A DNA stretch of 19,003 nt from Anaerolineae bacterium (GTDB lineage Bacteria > Chloroflexota > Anaerolineae > Promineifilales > Promineifilaceae), in assembly GCA_028277515.1 (NCBI GenBank), contig JANQGC010000203.1, positions 1-19,003 on the forward strand, written 5' to 3'. The notes beneath the pieces were generated by a model. The model searched no databases, was not told the DNA's origin, and saw only the letters and a list, made by a program, of their open reading frames with translations. Each line of letters begins with the position of its first letter. Positions within the stretch are counted from its first letter, which is position 1. The position numbers and the translations under genes are program-made. Below are positions 1 to 6,119 of this stretch, piece after piece.

Positions 1-56
1 ATTTCCAACAAATGCGTGCGCGTTTTCATTAAATCGCGCACGCATTTGTTGGAAAT
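1..56. repeat. Perfect 22-bp inverted repeat at the left edge (fold-back hairpin)
   Basis: Positions 1-22 are the exact reverse complement of 35-56, separated by a 12-base loop (23-34). The right arm and loop read naturally as DUF4058 coding sequence, while the left arm encodes residues that do not look like the family. This suggests the left arm is a fold-back copy made at a contig end rather than a biological palindrome. Confidence 0.85.
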
Positions 57-372
57 CGATCTCATTCGGCGTGGCGGCCGAATTCCCCTCGAAGGCCACC
101 TGCCGCCCGCTCCTTATTACGTTTTCCTCAGCCGCTTCACCAAACGGCCGAAAACCGAGGTTTGGGCCATTTCCTTGCGCGATCCCCTGCCCAACGTGCC
201 GGTGCCCCTCCTGCCGCCGGATGAGGATGTTCCGTTACAGCTTCAAGCGGCCGTTGATGCCTGCTTCGCCCTGGTCGGATATGAACGCTTGCTCAACTAT
301 CAGGAAGATCCGCCACCCCCACCCTTCAATGAACATGATGCAGTATGGATTTCTCAGAAAATTGGAGCGTAA
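1..372 (+). CDS. DUF4058 family protein, C-terminal part (5' end missing)
   Basis: The reading frame is open from base 1 to the TAA at 370-372, so the gene starts outside the window. The visible ~120 residues match the C-terminal part of DUF4058 proteins, known from memory in cyanobacteria, planctomycetes and Chloroflexota: THLLEIDLIRRGG, then YYVFLSRF, then a segment with ISLRDPLPNVPVPLLPPD, then DVPLQLQAAVDACF, then a proline-rich tail (PPPPPF). Family members are roughly 250 residues, so about half is missing. The function of the family is unknown; PD-(D/E)XK-like nuclease relationships have been proposed for similar proteins but nothing here tests that. The GTG at 16 is not a credible start because the family domain continues upstream of it. 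The first ~7 residues come from the fold-back arm at 1-22 and are probably not native. Confidence 0.8.
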   Translation: MSNKCVRVFIKSRTHLLEIDLIRRGGRIPLEGHLPPAPYYVFLSRFTKRPKTEVWAISLRDPLPNVPVPLLPPDEDVPLQLQAAVDACFALVGYERLLNYQEDPPPPPFNEHDAVWISQKIGA

Positions 373-373
373 T

Positions 374-407
374 AGATTGGACCAATCTTGGAGATTGGAC
401 CAATCTT
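374..407. repeat. Two tandem 15-bp palindromes
   Basis: AGATTGGACCAATCT occurs at 374-388 and again at 392-406, a period of 18 bases. Each unit is a 7-bp inverted repeat around one central A. It sits directly after the DUF4058 stop codon. It may be a REP-like intergenic element or a double operator. There is no T-run, so it is not a classical terminator. The rest of 408-569 shows no gene or other structure I can support. Confidence 0.7.
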
Positions 408-569
408 TGACAAGTCGCACTGCTAATTGTATCCTTCATAAACTCCGCAAAAGCGAGGTTGCGATACGGAATGACGAGATAAGTTCACCTTCATAACTCC
501 TGATTTAGTGGCCTGACCGGCAGACACCGTGCTGCCCTAGCCAATAGCTGTCCGCTTTGGATGGCGATT

Positions 570-574
570 GGAGG
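570..574 (+). promoter_or_regulatory. Strong Shine-Dalgarno that fixes the ABC-F start
   Basis: GGAGG at 570-574 lies five bases before ATG 580. It argues for the ATG at 580 over the in-frame TTG at 568, which would overlap the ribosome-binding site. Confidence 0.8.
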
Positions 575-579
575 TGGAT

Positions 580-1464
580 ATGTTTATTACCGTACACCAA
601 CTTGCGAAATCATTCGCCTTTACTTCTTTATTCAACAATGTCACATTTAGTATCAATGCCAGGGACCGGGTGGGTCTCGTCGGACCCAACGGCTGCGGCA
701 AGAGCACTCTCCTGCGCATCATCACCGGCCAGGAAGCGGCCGATGCCGGCCATATCACGCGGGACCCCGGCCTGCGTATCGGCTATCTACCCCAGGGTTT
801 TGAGCTTGATGACCATCTGACCGTATCCAGGGTGGTCAACAAAGCCGCCGGAGACATCACCGGGTTAGAAAAAGAGTTGGCTGACCTGGCGCAAGCATTG
901 GCTGAAAACCCCAATGACGAACGCCTGCAAGCGGCATACGATCACCTCTTGGGGCGCATCAGCCGCGCCGATGCCGGCCGGTCGGCCACGATCCTGGCCG
1001 CCCTGGAATTGGATAACATACCAGATGATCTGCTGATCAAGCAGTTAAGCGGCGGACAAAAAACGCGGCTCAACCTGGCTATAACCCTGCTTGAAGACCC
1101 CCAACTGCTGCTGCTAGACGAACCAACCAACCACCTGGATATCAGCATGTTGAAATGGTTGGAAAATTGGCTTTCCTCCTTTCCAGGAGGCGTTCTGATC
1201 GTCTCCCATGATCGCACTTTCCTTGACCACACGGTCAACCGCATTTTGGCCATGAATCCGCAGCAGCAAACAGCCAAGGAATATGCGGGTAATTACGCTG
1301 ACTATGTGGGCCAACTTGCATTAGAACGTGAGAAGCAATGGGCTGCCTACCGCGATCAACAACAGGAGATCCGGCGTATCCAGCAGGATATCGTCCAAAC
1401 ACGTGCCCAGGCTGAGGGCATGGAATGGGCAGCCAGTTCGGTCAAACGGGTGGAGAAAAAATGA
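580..1464 (+). CDS. ABC-F family ATPase, N-terminal half (first ABC domain and start of linker)
   Basis: This 294-residue protein carries the first ABC domain of an ABC-F protein (ribosome-associated translation factor or antibiotic-resistance ATPase). ABC-F proteins have no membrane domain. Walker A is GPNGCGKST (residues 35-43), the signature is LSGGQ (156-160), Walker B is LLLLDEPTNHLD (D180, E181), and a switch His follows in SHDRTF. The DEPTNHLD form is typical of ABC-F. After the domain comes a charged helical stretch (about 225-290), the first helix of the inter-domain linker that in ABC-F proteins reaches the ribosomal P-site tRNA. The frame ends at TGA 1462-1464 inside this linker. 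The second half follows in the -1 frame and overlaps by four bases (ATGA). A normal ABC-F is a single ~530-550 residue chain, so this is either a naturally split gene or one base lost from the A-run at 1456-1461. The subfamily cannot be told by eye. Confidence 0.85.
   Translation: MFITVHQLAKSFAFTSLFNNVTFSINARDRVGLVGPNGCGKSTLLRIITGQEAADAGHITRDPGLRIGYLPQGFELDDHLTVSRVVNKAAGDITGLEKELADLAQALAENPNDERLQAAYDHLLGRISRADAGRSATILAALELDNIPDDLLIKQLSGGQKTRLNLAITLLEDPQLLLLDEPTNHLDISMLKWLENWLSSFPGGVLIVSHDRTFLDHTVNRILAMNPQQQTAKEYAGNYADYVGQLALEREKQWAAYRDQQQEIRRIQQDIVQTRAQAEGMEWAASSVKRVEKK
1452..1464 (+). promoter_or_regulatory. Coupled stop/start (ATGA) with ribosome-binding site inside the ABC-F linker
   Basis: GGAG (1452-1455) is followed by an A-run (1456-1461). 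The ATG at 1461-1463 overlaps the upstream stop TGA (1462-1464). Spacing from GGAG to ATG is five bases, ideal for initiation or re-initiation. The same A-run would restore one continuous frame if it held seven A residues, or if ribosomes slipped by -1 on the two Lys codons. Confidence 0.6.
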
Positions 1465-2228
1465 AATTAAAGGGCTACAAGGATTACCAACGTTCCGTCG
1501 CCAAAAAGGTCGCTCAGAAGGCCAAGTCAAGAACGCAAAAGCTAGAGCGCTATCTCGATTCCGAGGAGCGGGTTGAAAAACCGGAGCAAGCACGCAAAAT
1601 AAAGCTCGATTTTGAAATGGCACCTCTCGGCCGTTCCGTGCTCACCTTGCAAGATTTGAGCGTCGGCTATGACCCTGCCTATCCGCTGCTGAGAGGGTTG
1701 CAACTAACGGCTGCTTCCGGAGTGCGAATCGTCCTGACCGGGCCTAACGGCAGCGGAAAAAGCACCCTACTGCGTACCATCACCGGTGAATTACCCCCGC
1801 TGGAAGGTCAGGTTGACCGTGGTCCCAGCGTGGTGTTGGGTATAATGACCCAGGAACAAAGCAACCTAGACCTGTCCCTGACCCCGTTACAAACCGTACA
1901 GCATGCTTTCGGCAACGAAACGGCCGCGCGCACTTTTCTCTCCTACTTTCTCTTCACCGGAGATGAACCCTTGCTGCCCAACAGCCGGTTGAGCTATGGC
2001 CAGCGCGCCCGCCTGGAACTGGCCCAACTCATCCTGGGCGGCTGCAATGTCCTGCTCTTAGACGAACCAATCAACCATCTGGACATTCCCTCTCGCGAAC
2101 AATTTGAACAAGCTTTAAGCAGTTTTGAGGGCACAATCATCGCTGTGGTTCACGACCGCACCTTTATCAAACGTTTCGCCCAGGAGATCTGGTGGGTTGA
2201 AAATCAAGGCATTCGACCCCAATTGTAG
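1461..2228 (+). CDS. ABC-F family ATPase, C-terminal half (end of linker and second ABC domain)
   Basis: A 255-residue product from ATG 1461 holds the rest of the ABC-F. A basic linker helix (AKKVAQKAKSR, then LERYLDSEERVEKPEQ) is followed by the second ABC domain with Walker A GPNGSGKST (94-102), a signature with Tyr for the first Gly (LSYGQ, 177-181), Walker B LLLDEPINHLD (D201, E202) and a late HDRTF switch segment. All catalytic motifs are intact and no internal stop is seen, so if the frame break is a mutation it is recent. If it is a sequencing error the real protein is one chain from 580 to 2228. The domain break in the linker means that each product could fold on its own as a half-ABC protein and pair with the other. 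Confidence 0.85.
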   Translation: MKLKGYKDYQRSVAKKVAQKAKSRTQKLERYLDSEERVEKPEQARKIKLDFEMAPLGRSVLTLQDLSVGYDPAYPLLRGLQLTAASGVRIVLTGPNGSGKSTLLRTITGELPPLEGQVDRGPSVVLGIMTQEQSNLDLSLTPLQTVQHAFGNETAARTFLSYFLFTGDEPLLPNSRLSYGQRARLELAQLILGGCNVLLLDEPINHLDIPSREQFEQALSSFEGTIIAVVHDRTFIKRFAQEIWWVENQGIRPQL

Positions 2229-2273
2229 AACAAGCTTTCCAGCTTGTTTAATTCAGCTGCAAGCTGGAAAGCT
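2229..2273. terminator. Nested inverted repeats between convergent genes, likely bidirectional terminator or palindromic element
   Basis: Directly after the ABC-F stop there is an 8-bp stem (2229-2236 with 2241-2248, loop TTCC). The same bases also form a larger 14-bp perfect inverted repeat (2233-2246 with 2260-2273). Two alternative hairpins are therefore possible. The genes on either side converge here, so termination in both directions is plausible, though no long T-run follows. Confidence 0.5.
2254..2272. repeat. 19-bp dispersed repeat, copy 1
   Basis: CAGCTGCAAGCTGGAAAGC is found here and again, identically, at 6010-6028. Both copies are intergenic. This copy is one arm of the nested palindrome at 2229-2273, suggesting a family of small palindromic intergenic repeats in this genome. 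Confidence 0.7.
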
Positions 2274-2277
2274 CGTG

Positions 2278-2694
2278 CTACGGCGGTTGAAAATCCCGCC
2301 CAACAATGCGCTGCCATAAGTGTAGGATAAACGCTATCACCGCCGCTAATTCCATTATCCTGCCAACCACCAACATCCCAATGCTGATACTCAAGAAAGC
2401 GTTGAGCACCACCAACCAGACCCCAATATTGATCAGAGGGAAAGCCATCCAGGCCCCTGTTTCATTACCTCGCCGAGGAGGCTTCCAAAAGCGGGGGGCG
2501 ATCCAGAAAGCTACACCCATGATTAGCTGAACGATCCAACCGATGAGCAGCAGTTCAATATGTGCCGGCAGCAAGCCCCACAGCATGGGATGAATAGAAA
2601 TTCCCTTGTTGGCCAGGATCAATGCTCCAATTGTGAAGCCCGCAAACAGATTGAAGAAAGCAAGGCGAACATACCATTGACTTAAGGGCGGCAT
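2278..2694 (-). CDS. Four-helix membrane protein related to haem-copper oxidase/NnrS-type subunits (paralogue A)
   Basis: This 138-residue protein has about four hydrophobic segments: residues ~8-28, ~40-66 carrying AHIELLLIGWIVQLIMGVAF, ~80-105, and ~108-128. The pattern His, then Gly-Trp, then Gly-Val-x-(Phe/Tyr)-Trp, then Pro resembles the His-bearing helix of CcoN/NnrS-type proteins. It is a paralogue of the gene just upstream (2696-3118), which has the same helix order and the same motif. The start ATG (2692-2694) is one base after the neighbour's stop, with GGGGAGA inside the neighbour as ribosome-binding site. It is therefore the last gene of a tightly packed operon. No full haem or copper site can be assigned from sequence alone, and function is inferred only from family resemblance. 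Confidence 0.65.
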   Translation of the reverse strand: MPPLSQWYVRLAFFNLFAGFTIGALILANKGISIHPMLWGLLPAHIELLLIGWIVQLIMGVAFWIAPRFWKPPRRGNETGAWMAFPLINIGVWLVVLNAFLSISIGMLVVGRIMELAAVIAFILHLWQRIVGRDFQPP

Positions 2695-2695
2695 C

Positions 2696-3118
2696 TCATT
2701 CTCCCCGGTAGCGTTCTTTGATGCGCGGCCAGGAATTGATCAGAAAGAAAACGGCCGCCAGCCACTGCAAGAGCGCAGACAAAACCAAAACCCAGCCCAC
2801 AGAGGCCTTTGGGTTAACTCCCAACCAGGGTTCGCCAACCGTTCGCAGAAGTAGTCCAATATTCAAGCAGATATAAGTTGCCCAACCCAGGGCAGCACTG
2901 CCTCGCGGATTGGCTCGTTTGATGATGGGAAACATCCAGTAAATGACACCAAAAATCATCTCTGTCACCCAGCCTACAACCAGCAGATGAAAATTGAGAA
3001 AAGCAACAAAGCGCGGCAGTTTAATGACTGCGTTCAATGTAGTTAGCAGTAGTAAAATCATCGCCGCGATCAAATAAAGCATTGATGATTTGATAAACCA
3101 TCGGGTTAATGTCGGCAT
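2696..3118 (-). CDS. Four-helix membrane protein related to haem-copper oxidase/NnrS-type subunits (paralogue B)
   Basis: A 140-residue polytopic protein with hydrophobic segments at about 10-28, 38-66, 75-95 and 105-128. Its second helix contains FHLLVVGWVTEMIFGVIYW followed by a Pro, very close in pattern to the same helix of paralogue A and to the His-Leu-x(3)-Gly-Trp-(Val/Ile)-Thr pattern of CcoN/NnrS-like proteins. It starts nine bases after the 410-residue gene ends. That gene's GGAG-TAA end supplies a Shine-Dalgarno, and the following gene starts one base after this stop. Co-translation of two related small subunits suggests a heteromer. The exact role and cofactor are not known to me. 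Confidence 0.65.
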   Translation of the reverse strand: MPTLTRWFIKSSMLYLIAAMILLLLTTLNAVIKLPRFVAFLNFHLLVVGWVTEMIFGVIYWMFPIIKRANPRGSAALGWATYICLNIGLLLRTVGEPWLGVNPKASVGWVLVLSALLQWLAAVFFLINSWPRIKERYRGE

Positions 3119-3127
3119 TCTAAAAAT

Positions 3128-4360
3128 TTACTCCTGACGACTTAATGCTACAATCAATATACAAAAAGCGACAAATGCCGGACCTAATGAGAACCAGGCA
3201 TTTACCTGCCGCGTCCAGGGACCACGCAAAGCTGCCGGCCACAAGGTCGTCAGCGGCATCAAGCTCAGGATCAGCAGGATGATCGCCCCAGCCATCCAGC
3301 CCCAGCCCGGAATACTATTGAAACCCCAATGTGCCTGTCCGGCCGTCAACAATCCCAGGGACACGAATCCTAAGAGCAGCCAATGCAGGTAAGGGATGCG
3401 TAAGCCGGCAATGATCGCCCATTGGGCCGCACTGGGAATCATATTAGCCAGCAGCATCAGCGCCGTTAAGGTCAGAAAGAGCAAAGGAACCCGCCATTTT
3501 CGGCCGCCCAATGGCCAGAGCACCCATACATGAATGAGAAAGGCTATTGCCACCAGGAGAGCACCGGCCGCGCCTATCCAGCGAATGACCGGAGGCACGA
3601 CATGTAAGGGCATGAACAATAAGAAAAGGACCGGCAGCCCAATCACCAGCAGTGTAATGCCCCTGCGCGGCCATGGGCTGCTCGCCACCGTGGGATAGCC
3701 TGCATAGACCAAACCTAGAAGCGCCGGGGCAAACCAACCGAAACCAAACGTATCCAGGAAAATATGGGTGAATGCCAGCGACCATAAAGGATTTTCCAGG
3801 TTAAACCGGGAAACAAGAGCCACGCCCCAGGCGCCAAGCGAAGCGAAAACAAGAAATACCAAAGCGGCATCCCACAATTGCAGAGGGATATTGCGGCCGA
3901 TCCCCTTGGTCTCACGCCAATAATGCCAGATAAAGAAATACCAGGTGAAGATATTCAATCCGGCGACGATTACCGATAGGGGCAGCGGCCGTCCGCCAAT
4001 GATCGCCGGGCGATAGCCAAATAATAAAAATGGCAAAAAAGAGGATAATCCAGCAATAAGCGACAGGATAATTGGCCAGCGGAAACGTGATGACATGCGA
4101 CGGCCGCTCACCTGCGGCAGGTTGGCGGCAATCAGCGCCATCAGCGCCGGCGTCACCCAGCCGAAATACATCAGATGTGAATGGGCATGGCGCACATTGG
4201 CGAATTGCAACTCCCCAGGAAAGCCATAAATGGCCCCAAAGCGCAGCAGCGCCCCGCTTAAACCGGCAAGCGCAAAGATAGCCAACGCGCTGTAAAACGC
4301 CCAGCGGTAGGCCGCGGGGTGGTTACGGTCATAAGATTTTATTCGGATAGAATGGGACAT
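3128..4360 (-). CDS. Polytopic membrane protein of the cytochrome oxidase subunit I / NnrS type
   Basis: This is a 410-residue integral membrane protein with about eleven or twelve hydrophobic segments. The second helix begins with VRHAHSHLMYFGWV (H58, H60, H62), a His-rich entry followed by Phe-Gly-Trp that recalls the low-spin haem ligand helix of CcoN/NorB-type subunits. Further histidines sit at helix ends in FTHIFLDTFGFGWF and in YLHWLLLGF...GQAHWGF. Typical subunit I proteins are longer (450-550 residues), and I cannot place a full set of six ligands, so it may be a divergent haem-binding protein rather than an oxidase. It is 13 bases downstream of the cupin gene and nine bases upstream of paralogue B, so it belongs to the same operon. 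Nitric-oxide or oxygen chemistry is an inference from family and neighbours. Confidence 0.6.
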   Translation of the reverse strand: MSHSIRIKSYDRNHPAAYRWAFYSALAIFALAGLSGALLRFGAIYGFPGELQFANVRHAHSHLMYFGWVTPALMALIAANLPQVSGRRMSSRFRWPIILSLIAGLSSFLPFLLFGYRPAIIGGRPLPLSVIVAGLNIFTWYFFIWHYWRETKGIGRNIPLQLWDAALVFLVFASLGAWGVALVSRFNLENPLWSLAFTHIFLDTFGFGWFAPALLGLVYAGYPTVASSPWPRRGITLLVIGLPVLFLLFMPLHVVPPVIRWIGAAGALLVAIAFLIHVWVLWPLGGRKWRVPLLFLTLTALMLLANMIPSAAQWAIIAGLRIPYLHWLLLGFVSLGLLTAGQAHWGFNSIPGWGWMAGAIILLILSLMPLTTLWPAALRGPWTRQVNAWFSLGPAFVAFCILIVALSRQE

Positions 4361-4373
4361 TGCAGATCCGGCA

Positions 4374-4709
4374 TCATCCGGAAACCAACATAATCAGCAG
4401 CATTTTCACCTCGGTTTGGGCATTGATGCTGTGCGGCAGATGAGCCGGCATATGCACCCAGGTGCCCGGGCGAGCCTTCAACGCTTCATGCCCTAGGGTG
4501 ACCAGAGCTTCTCCTTTCAGAAAATGCAAAATCGCCGGAAAAGTGCTGGTGTGCTCAGACAGCGTCTCACCTTGGGCAAAGCCAAACAAAATCACGCGCA
4601 CACCGTCATCTTTATAGACCGTACGGCTTAGTATCGAATCCTCGCTAATGTCGGCAACAAACGCCCCCAGATCATCTATAATGATATTTGCTATTAACGA
4701 ATCAGACAT
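4374..4709 (-). CDS. Small cupin-domain protein
   Basis: A 111-residue single-domain cupin. Motif 1 is around residues 47-73 (G47, H53, E67 region, G73) but has Thr/Ser where the usual second His of HxH would be. Motif 2 is around 81-95 with PGTWVHMPAHLPHSI (H86, H90, H93). A metal site with fewer His ligands than usual, or a ligand-binding (non-enzymatic) cupin, is possible. The start at ATG 4707-4709 is chosen because AAAGGAG sits five bases upstream; an in-frame TTG at 4724 would overlap this site. It precedes the 410-residue membrane protein by 13 bases, so they are likely co-transcribed. In this setting it may sense or bind a small redox-related ligand, which is speculation. Confidence 0.8.
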   Translation of the reverse strand: MSDSLIANIIIDDLGAFVADISEDSILSRTVYKDDGVRVILFGFAQGETLSEHTSTFPAILHFLKGEALVTLGHEALKARPGTWVHMPAHLPHSINAQTEVKMLLIMLVSG

Positions 4710-4744
4710 AGAAACTCCTTTCAACGTTCATAAAACCTCGTAAC

Positions 4745-4794
4745 CGCGAAATCCATTTCGCGCGCTTGTAACAAGGAAGGGAATCCTTGGTTAC
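4745..4794. repeat. Two adjacent intergenic hairpins
   Basis: The first hairpin is a perfect 8-bp stem (4745-4752 with 4755-4762) with a two-base gap. The second pairs GTAACAAGGA (4768-4777) with TCCTTGGTTAC (4784-4794), with one bulged G. They lie between the NnrS-like gene and the cupin. Neither has an obvious U-run on the minus-strand transcript, so they may be an mRNA processing or attenuation element, or a palindromic repeat, rather than a simple terminator. Confidence 0.6.
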
Positions 4795-4845
4795 GTTTAC
4801 CCATTTATTTTTTAAAGCTTAATCAACAATTCACAGCAAAATCCG

Positions 4846-5940
4846 CTACTCGCCACTCGTATACTCGCCCCTAACAACCCCGCTAATCAACATATGCCCA
4901 GCAATAATCACCGCAAATAACAAAATGGCCAAGGCGTTCAACAAACCACCCCAACGACGCCAATCCATTTGCAGCGTGAGATCGCCAATGATGCGCATGA
5001 TCAAGGACAACTGCAAGAGTACGGATGGTAGATAAAAAATATTTTTGAAGGTGATGTTCACGCCTAAAAGCGCCGGCAGGATTATCAGGGCATGAGCGAA
5101 AATCATGTTGAACACAAAACCAAGAAAAAGTGCGTGCAGCCAGGCATCGTATATCGGACCTGCCACCAGCGGACTGTAATACAAACCCACCAGGCCGCTC
5201 ACTCCCAGCCAGAAATAGCCCAGCAACAAGTTCCAGCCAATATATCGCGTAAGACCTTCCTTGTGAATCGTTCGCCGGGCAATGTCAAAACGGACGAACC
5301 ACAAAGCCATAGCCAACGAACCAACGCTGGCAATGCGGACGCCTACCTCATAAGAGAACAAAGAAACCAGCAGTCCCAAAACAAAAATTGCCGCTGCCAG
5401 GCTGAGCAACTGCTTAGTACGCCGCGCCGGCCTGAGCACACGCGACAATTCCAGCCGTTCACCGGCGATGATCAGCAACAAAAAGCCCGCCCACCAGTAA
5501 CTGGCCTGGTAAACCGGCCGCCCTACCAGCCACAACAAGTTGCCGCCTAGCCAGGCCAGGGCGCCCAATCCCATGGTCACTGTATATAACTCACGTACCT
5601 GGCGCACCATGGCCGTCGAAACGGCCACAAGCATCAAACTGCCCAATACAATCAAGATCAACCCTGCTTCAACCAAACCGGTGACCAACATCAAGCTCCC
5701 GATTCCGCTTAAAATCGGACTGAGAAACGGCCAACTGCGCCCCATAGCCACGGCTCGTTCCAGGCCAATCAGCGTACCCAGGAAGCCGGAAACCATCAGC
5801 GGCCCGTGCAGCCCGGCTAGTGAGGGTCGCGGCGTGGGCCAGGCCCAACCAATGCGCAGCAGTCCGGTCCACATCCCCGCCAGCAAGGCAAAGATGACAA
5901 CGATCATGATCAAGGGGATGATTCGTCGCCAAGGCACCAT
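4846..5940 (-). CDS. NnrS-like multi-helix membrane protein
   Basis: A 364-residue protein with about eleven or twelve membrane segments. Family-like features are LAGLHGPLMVSGFLGTLIGL (H45) followed by ERAVA, and, near the end, LHALFLGFVFNMIFAHALII (H269, H283). NnrS proteins (haem- and copper-containing, protective against nitric oxide in proteobacteria) and their relatives show similar His-Gly and (A)HAL patterns. Length is close to NnrS (~390). It is the first gene of the minus-strand cluster. Upstream is an FNR/CRP-type box with the centre about 42 bases from the start codon, and no clear Shine-Dalgarno, so a leaderless message is possible. A role in nitrosative stress is an inference from family and site, and alternative functions within the haem-copper superfamily are open. 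Confidence 0.7.
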   Translation of the reverse strand: MVPWRRIIPLIMIVVIFALLAGMWTGLLRIGWAWPTPRPSLAGLHGPLMVSGFLGTLIGLERAVAMGRSWPFLSPILSGIGSLMLVTGLVEAGLILIVLGSLMLVAVSTAMVRQVRELYTVTMGLGALAWLGGNLLWLVGRPVYQASYWWAGFLLLIIAGERLELSRVLRPARRTKQLLSLAAAIFVLGLLVSLFSYEVGVRIASVGSLAMALWFVRFDIARRTIHKEGLTRYIGWNLLLGYFWLGVSGLVGLYYSPLVAGPIYDAWLHALFLGFVFNMIFAHALIILPALLGVNITFKNIFYLPSVLLQLSLIMRIIGDLTLQMDWRRWGGLLNALAILLFAVIIAGHMLISGVVRGEYTSGE

Positions 5941-5947
5941 GTTCCCG

Positions 5948-5989
5948 ATGTTAACACATGGCTTAAAGAGGGGAAATGATCTTGATCAA
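5948..5989 (-). promoter_or_regulatory. FNR/CRP-type box and -10 element upstream of the NnrS-like gene
   Basis: On the minus strand the sequence TTGAT-CAAG-ATCAT (5989-5976) matches the FNR/Dnr consensus TTGAT-N4-ATCAA at nine of ten positions. Its centre lies 41.5 bases upstream of position 5941, which would be the class II activator position if transcription starts at or next to the ATG (5940). A weak -10 (TAACAT, 5953-5948) is at the matching distance. The geometry suggests a leaderless, oxygen- or NO-regulated transcript. I infer regulator identity only from the box. Confidence 0.55.
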
Positions 5990-6009
5990 GAGAATGGGCT
6001 TTTTCGTTG

Positions 6010-6028
6010 CAGCTGCAAGCTGGAAAGC
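6010..6028. repeat. 19-bp dispersed repeat, copy 2
   Basis: Identical to 2254-2272. This copy lacks the second arm that forms the large hairpin at the first locus. The surrounding 5990-6117 has no gene. A 7-bp inverted repeat (6070-6076 with 6088-6094) is the only other structure I see there. Confidence 0.7.
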
Positions 6029-6119
6029 CCCGCGCATGTCATTAGCAGCAGAAACCCCACAGCGTGAGCAATGTTCTCCAAGTAAAGGAACATTAATTTG
6101 TATTATAAGCAGACAATTT

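Noticed and set aside
71..496. Second long plus-strand frame overlapping the DUF4058 gene
   Set aside because: It has no recognisable family and lies out of frame over a clear DUF4058 segment.
5092..6067. Plus-strand frames over the NnrS-like gene
   Set aside because: They are polar, low-complexity translations opposite a hydrophobic membrane protein, as expected for antisense shadows.
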